A stretch of DNA of 64,000 bases, from the NCBI GenBank assembly GCA_022385755.1, contig MU278348.1, positions 655,035 to 719,034 of the forward strand, read 5' to 3'. The stretch comes from Trametopsis cervina (Eukaryota; Basidiomycota; Agaricomycetes; Polyporales; Irpicaceae). The position numbers and the translations under genes were made by a program. Below are positions 59,098 to 64,000 of the stretch, piece after piece. Each line of letters begins with the position of its first letter. Positions within the stretch are counted from its first letter, which is position 1. The notes below the pieces were generated by a model. The model searched no databases and had not been told where the DNA came from. It worked only from the letters and a program-made list of their open reading frames with translations.

Positions 59098-59451
59098 CAG
59101 GGAGATGGTAGATGTATGAAGAGTTGTTGAGTGTAAGAGTCGTGTGGTGAAGGAGTCAGTGTTTTACGTCCAGTTACTTTTTATCTGATCGGTAAAGAGT
59201 CTAGGGTTCGCGTATATGAATGTGCACTGTATCATCTTGACCTTGCGTCCATACTCTTATCCACGTGGTCGATCAGCCTCGTCCGGTCCGCCGCTCTGCG
59301 GCTCTCGCAGGATCCCACTCGAATCGCACCTAGGTTCACACTAGGCTTGCACAGAATGCTGTGAAAGAGGACGACGCCGGAATGTATAGGCGCGAAATGC
59401 GAATGTGATATAATCATACATAGCCATTGGACAGAGCTGGTAAAAGCACAG
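59098..59451. other. Intergenic, epimerase upstream region
   Basis: About 350 bp that should hold the epimerase promoter and the THO subunit 3' end. No gene visible. Confidence 0.4.
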
Positions 59452-62075
59452 TTATGTGGCCTCACTTTCCATCTTCACATCGAGCTCTGGCTCACGAGTC
59501 TCAGCCGGGGGCACTTCCGGTTTGAGCTCGGTAGCATCGGTGGGCCCCAGATGGACGTCAGAGATACCGAGCCCCTCCACCTTAGCCTCGCTGGTAGAAC
59601 TCGAAGTGGCCATACTAACCATCGGACTGGCTGCACGTTCGTCCCGGTTCTCGACACTCGGAACGTCGTCACGAAGCGCTTTCTCCTTTTCTACCCTTTC
59701 TTTCTCAATCTCCTGCGCCAGAAGCAGCACGTCACCTGTACCAATCCTCCCGAAGTGCTGCAGATACTGGTCCCGGGCGGTCCGTAGGGCAAGCCATGAC
59801 CACCTTTGCTTGTTCTGCGAAGTCGGGAGTTAGCGAAGCATCAAAGTCTGATATCAGAGTAACGTACCTCTTCGTACTGTGATATTAGGTTGTCTGGCGG
59901 CAGTACAACCTCGACAACAGGGGCTGGAGTCGGTGCTGGTGCAGGGGTCGGCGCAATTACAGGTGTGGGTGCGGGTGTAGGTGCGGGCGCCGGTACAGGT
60001 GTAGATTCTGGGGCGGCGGCAGGGGGAGGTCTGGCGGGGACTGTGCCAGGCTTCGCGGGGAGCGATGGATGCAGGAGAGGTGTGGCTGGAGGGACAGCAG
60101 GGGCCGCGGTCGTTCTCGGACCGGGAGTTGCTGGGGATGGCGCAGCATCCTGGGAAGGAGCGGGGGGAGCGGGCGACGCAGCAGCTTTCGCGCGAGCTGC
60201 CGCAACCCTTTCGGCCGCTTTGACCAGCTGTTTTCTGCGGTTCTCAATCTTAGCGTCTTCGATTTTGATCTTCTTCACAAAGTCCTTGACGTCTCCCGGG
60301 CTATTTGAGTTCAATGCTCATTGTCAGTAATTCGAGGGTGTGGTGACAAATAAATGACTCACTGGAATGGATGTTGCAAGTCTGTTAGGTCTCTGAATCC
60401 CATCAGCCATATCTCAGTCAAGGGTTCCGTTCCAAGCTCATGTGGCCAAGGTTCAGGATCCGCTCTCCTGCGTTTTCTTGACTCCTTAGTTGCCTCTTCT
60501 ATGCTGACTTTCTCCTTCTGTATAATCCCATCCACCTCCACCTCAATTTCCTCAGCCCAAGAGACCTTATCGAACGGAGCACATAGTTCGTTCTTCCATT
60601 TAATCCAGTTCTTCTCCCGCTCAAGGATAACGTGCACAGTCTCAGCGAAAGCACGACCACTCGGCGTCGTCTGGCGAAGCTCCTCGTGAATCTTGTTGAT
60701 GGTCTCCTGCGCCCATTGTGCATCGGCAGCCTTGAGTGTAAACTCAATTTGGAGCGAGCGATTCCGCGGTGAAACCCATGTCGCCTTAGCAGACTCTGTG
60801 AAAGTCAACAGATGGTGCAAAAGGATCAATAGCTGGAACATGAATTGACGTCGGAAATGTGTGTCGGCGATCTGCCAATGAAACCGTTAGCAACTTCGAA
60901 AGTACAGTACAGATAAATATGCTAACCTCAAGATCCAGCAAATCTGGGCTTGTGAGGTACTTTGCAAAGAAGTAATCCTGTCCCGCCGTTTCAAGTCCTA
61001 CCTCAGGCTCGCGTCTTCTCTTGAGAGTCGTGGTAGTCGAGTTGGTCTTGCTTCCCATCAAGGCGCGTTCTTTCGCAGTCGCTTCCTTGATAACCGGGAG
61101 GACCTTATTCACAGACTCCTGGAAGCTCGCAAACGTTGAAACCTTCGTGAATACAGCGGGCTTCGAGAAGGGCAGCTGCAGTGCCCAGAAGGTGCGATAG
61201 AAATCTGGGCAAGTTTATGAGTGCATGCATTGACATAGCTTAGAGAGGAGGCGCACCATCTTTCTGCTGCTGCTTTTCATCTACAGCAGGGGCCTCTGAC
61301 TCTTCCTCTTCCGTCTTTGCGCTCGCATCCACCTGCATCTCATCTGCGGCAGGTTCGCTCGGCTTCTCCTCTACCTTCATCTCCTGGTCCTCCTTCGGTT
61401 TCGGCAAAGCCCCTTCATCCTCCAACCCAGGCCCCTCCCACGCCGGACCATACTCTCCTCGAAGGTTGACACCGCTCCGCTCTCCCAACGGGAACACTTG
61501 ACTGAGGAAGGTCAATATCCGCCCGCAGAACAGAGTCGTCGAGCCCATCTTCGAGAGTCTCCGTAGCAGGTCATTCAGAGTCCGAAGTAGCACAAGTGCT
61601 TTGCCCTTCTGCGGGATCATCCCCGCCGTCAGCCTATCCGCGCGGTCCTCGATCCATGAGAATATATGCGAACACGACGCAATGGTTTGTGTCTCAAGGA
61701 GGTCGTAAAGGAGGGTAAACGGGAATATCTGGTCGCATGCGTCCTTGTCAGTGAAGGCAAGGACAAGGTCCAGTCTGTTGGTGAGGTCTTCATAGTAGGT
61801 AGTCGTAGGACTCTTCAATGCCAGACCTTCAGTCGCCTGCGCTGGGAGCATCAACACTGAGTGAGACTGGGATAACATGCATCAAGCCAACGTACTGCAA
61901 GCGTGAACAGTTCCTGCCTCAGCACGAACTCCCATTGTGTGCGTCTGATTTCCAGAGGGGCCTTCTGGTCGAGGGAGGCGAGCACGTTTGAGACATGTTC
62001 GTCAAGGGCTTCCCGGTGAATGAGTTGTGGCAAAGATTCAACGACGCGATTTAGAGCATCCTGTATAGCTTGCAT
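59452..62075 (-). CDS. HPR1: THO complex subunit 1 (Hpr1/THOC1)
   Basis: THO couples transcription to mRNA export. The gene starts [20 protein letters not shown] at 62075. The second large exon (61257-61840) holds the THOC1 core: [80 protein letters not shown], followed by an acidic linker. Later exons give [52 protein letters not shown] and [18 protein letters not shown] low-complexity Ala/Pro/Thr part ([20 protein letters not shown]) and a Glu/Asp-rich tail end the protein. The join between the first two exons is uncertain: the frame demands acceptor CCCAG with either a 29-bp (GTACGT) or 59-bp (GTGCTG) intron. Divergent from COG8. Confidence 0.9.
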
Positions 62076-62421
62076 GGACAGGAATGGCTGGCGGAGGAAA
62101 GTGTATTGTGGGTGAAGGTAAAGTAGTGACGGACAAAAGGCGCTCTCCTTCGAATATTGGCCTCCCGGTCAACGCGGTCCGCCACATCTGGTCTCTCATT
62201 GACGATGTTGCAGCAGTATTCCTGAACCAGGCCAGATCTCTGTCGACGCGTTCTCATTATAACATTTGCCACCGCGCAAGCTGTCACAGCCAACTAAGGG
62301 TTTACACGACACTTTTCCCGTTCTAATCGTGCTTTCCCAGTCTGATTCTGAGGTATGTGCTGAACTCACTCTCATAGCCTATCTGAATGTCGGAGCAGGT
62401 ACACAGCAACTCCCTACCACT
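62076..62421. other. Divergent promoter region, HPR1 / COG8
   Basis: About 345 bp shared between the two starts. Nothing coding; no clear TATA box. Confidence 0.4.
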
Positions 62422-64000
62422 ATGGCCACGCTAGTCGAAAATGCGGTCTCTGCAGCCGATCCAGATGGACTGTCTCTGTCCCAGCTACTCAACCCCTCCA
62501 TCTCCTCATCAGTGCTCTCCAAGCCAGAATACTCAGCATACTTGAGCCACCTCACCGACCTTCCACTCTCTGAGCTCCAGTCTGAACCCACCACTCTGTC
62601 ATCCTCGTCAGCACAGCTCACGAACGCGCTCACGACTCTATGCCACACCTCATACCCAACATTCCTCGCCCTGCACACTACCACGTCCACGCTCTCATCT
62701 TCGCTGGGCTCTCTGTCCTCGTCTCTCGATTCTCTTCTAGGAGCACTCCCCACACTCGAATCATCAGCTCGCACATTCGCACAGGAGACCAGGGATATCC
62801 AGAAGGAGCGGCGACAGGCGAGCCTTGTGCTAGAGCAGCATGACAAACTGTATGATGCCCTTTCTCTTCCTATGCTGCTTGACTCCTGCGTGCGGAATCA
62901 CAACTACAGCGACGCTCTCCTCTTGTCGAACCATGCCACATCACTGCTGCAGCGCTTCCCTACAAACCCTCTCATACAGTCTGTCAAAGCAGAGTGCGAC
63001 TCCCGCGTACAGGCGATGCTAGGACAGCTGCTCGCGATGCTCAGAGAGCAGGCAAAGCTACCCGCCCTCTTCCGGTCTGTCAACTTCCTGCGGAAGATGG
63101 AGGTCCTTGATGAACAGGAGCTGGCGTTAGCCTTCCTCACTGGGAGGACGCACTATGTGGACGGCGCGCTGAAAGCCACGGAAATAGAGAAGAAAGGTGT
63201 GGAGGGCAACAGAGAGAAAGATAAAGAAGCGTATGCAAGGTTCCTGAAACGATATGTCGATGTCTGGCGAGAAGGCGTGTACGATGTCGTCACGCAGTAT
63301 ACGACGATATTCCTCGACCGAGCTCCTTCCACGTCGTCCGCCCCTCCTGCTGACCTACACATCCTTCTGCGCATGTTCACCACACAAAGAATTGAACAGA
63401 TGCTCTCCCTGCTACGAGAGACCTTGCCGCACATCCCGGATCCCTCTATGCTCACGTCATTACTCAAGCAACTAACGTATTGCGCAACCTCCTTCGCGCG
63501 GATCGGAATGGACTTCAAGGCACTGCTCGGCCCTATATTCGTGGACGCGGTTAAGCAGGGAATCACGCGGGACTTCCAAGAGGCTACCGTGGCGTGGGGT
63601 AATAAGTTCTCGAAAGACAAGTCAAAACCCAAACGGCCTTCCCAATTGCTTGTGGCGTCTTCAGCTTTAGCCTCACTACCACAGCCCACAGGAGCGCAGG
63701 TAGAGGCACTGAAGAAAAGCCCAGCACACGTCCCACCTCAGATTCTCACTTCGTATCCACCACTAGCCCTTTATCTCAACGCTCTTTTAACCAGCCTGAA
63801 CAGTCTGCGTATGCTGGCTCCTGTGGAGCTCTACGACGACGTTATGAAAGCACTAGAAGGGGAACTCAAGAACGGTGCTTCCACGTTGGTGCAATACGCA
63901 AAGCAAAAACCGTGGCTGAGCGGGAACAAGTCTTCGCCGTCTGTGGAACATGAAGAGGAGGACAAAAAAGCCCTTGGGGCTACCGGTCGAATATACTTCA
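62422..64000 (+). CDS. COG8: Conserved oligomeric Golgi complex subunit 8 (Dor1), 5' part
   Basis: An uninterrupted frame from the ATG at 62422 runs off the right edge (526 codons seen). COG8 belongs to the COG tether for retrograde transport within the Golgi. The N-terminal Dor1 domain is visible: KPEYSAYLSHLTDLPLSELQ at about residues 34-53, then a Ser/Leu-rich coiled coil (SSLGSLSSSLDSLLGALPTL), the QDKLYDALSLPMLLDSCVRN-like helix with HNYSDALLLSNHATSLLQRF, and LPALFRSVNFLRKMEVLDEQ with LALAFLTGRTHYVDGAL. These match the family order: helix ending in L-E-L-P-x-L-M-D-x-C, N-x-x-Y-x-x-A-L-x-L, and L-R-x-x-x-x-L-P-x-x-I/F-x-x-V-x-x-L-R-x. Near the edge, PLALYLNALLTSLNSLRMLA continues the fold. 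Divergent from HPR1. Confidence 0.9.
   Translation, partial: MATLVENAVSAADPDGLSLSQLLNPSISSSVLSKPEYSAYLSHLTDLPLSELQSEPTTLSSSSAQLTNALTTLCHTSYPTFLALHTTTSTLSSSLGSLSSSLDSLLGALPTLESSARTFAQETRDIQKERRQASLVLEQHDKLYDALSLPMLLDSCVRNHNYSDALLLSNHATSLLQRFPTNPLIQSVKAECDSRVQAMLGQLLAMLREQAKLPALFRSVNFLRKMEVLDEQELALAFLTGRTHYVDGALKATEIEKKGVEGNREKDKEAYARFLKRYVDVWREGVYDVVTQYTTIFLDRAPSTSSAPPADLHILLRMFTTQRIEQMLSLLRETLPHIPDPSMLTSLLKQLTYCATSFARIGMDFKALLGPIFVDAVKQGITRDFQEATVAWGNKFSKDKSKPKRPSQLLVASSALASLPQPTGAQVEALKKSPAHVPPQILTSYPPLALYLNALLTSLNSLRMLAPVELYDDVMKALEGELKNGASTLVQYAKQKPWLSGNKSSPSVEHEEEDKKALGATGRIYF

Noticed and set aside
59880..60330. Gly/Ala-rich 146-codon plus-strand ORF
   Set aside because: Antisense reading of the Ala/Pro/Thr-rich part of HPR1; the repeats explain it.

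Overview
The window is nuclear DNA of a filamentous basidiomycete, most likely an Agaricomycete (mushroom or polypore type). Evidence: dense genes split by many 45-65 bp GT-AG introns, a DUF6535 membrane protein and F-box/leucine-rich proteins typical of that class, a DASH-complex Ask1, and a MARVEL protein. No bacterial-style operons, rRNA, tRNA, CRISPR or intact transposons were seen. Exon joins were worked out by eye from reading frame, splice consensus and family similarity.

Layout. 1-9.7 kb: a partial Tyr/Pro-rich gene, then the replication factor SLD2, an F-box protein, proteasome subunit RPN5 and mitoribosomal protein mS23. 9.7-13.5 kb: a gene-poor stretch with the remains of one unrecognised gene, a perfect 12-bp inverted repeat, and a tiny TATA-driven gene for a 33-residue Cys-containing protein. 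13.5-16.1 kb: a BCL7-like protein, a GNAT acetyltransferase and Mediator subunit MED7. 16.2-22.1 kb: a head-to-tail pair of acyl-CoA synthetase/4-coumarate-CoA-ligase-like genes, both ending in peroxisomal-type tripeptides and sharing 15-nt microexons. 22.7-24.8 kb: an F-box/WD40 protein of the Cdc4/Pop1 type. 26.1-29.4 kb: a DUF6535 protein. 29.8-30.6 kb: a MARVEL protein.

31.5-34.7 kb holds the most unusual locus: two adjacent paralogous genes, each with two CCCH zinc-finger modules and a PPxY-bearing tail; one also ends in a membrane segment. Downstream are an RS-rich NKAPD1-like protein (35.2-36.9), importin-9/KAP114 (37.1-41.3), malic enzyme (41.7-43.9), a second F-box protein (45.1-46.5), a secreted, probably GPI-anchored Ser-rich protein (47.7-48.4), dihydrouridine synthase DUS2, a small coiled-coil protein, DASH subunit ASK1, a secreted DUF5695-like protein, UDP-glucose 4-epimerase, THO subunit HPR1/THOC1, and the 5' part of Golgi tether COG8, which runs off the end.

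Most genes are unrelated housekeeping functions (replication, splicing and export, translation, nuclear import, kinetochore, proteolysis), often in divergent or convergent pairs. The only clear local duplications are the ligase pair and the CCCH/PPxY pair.
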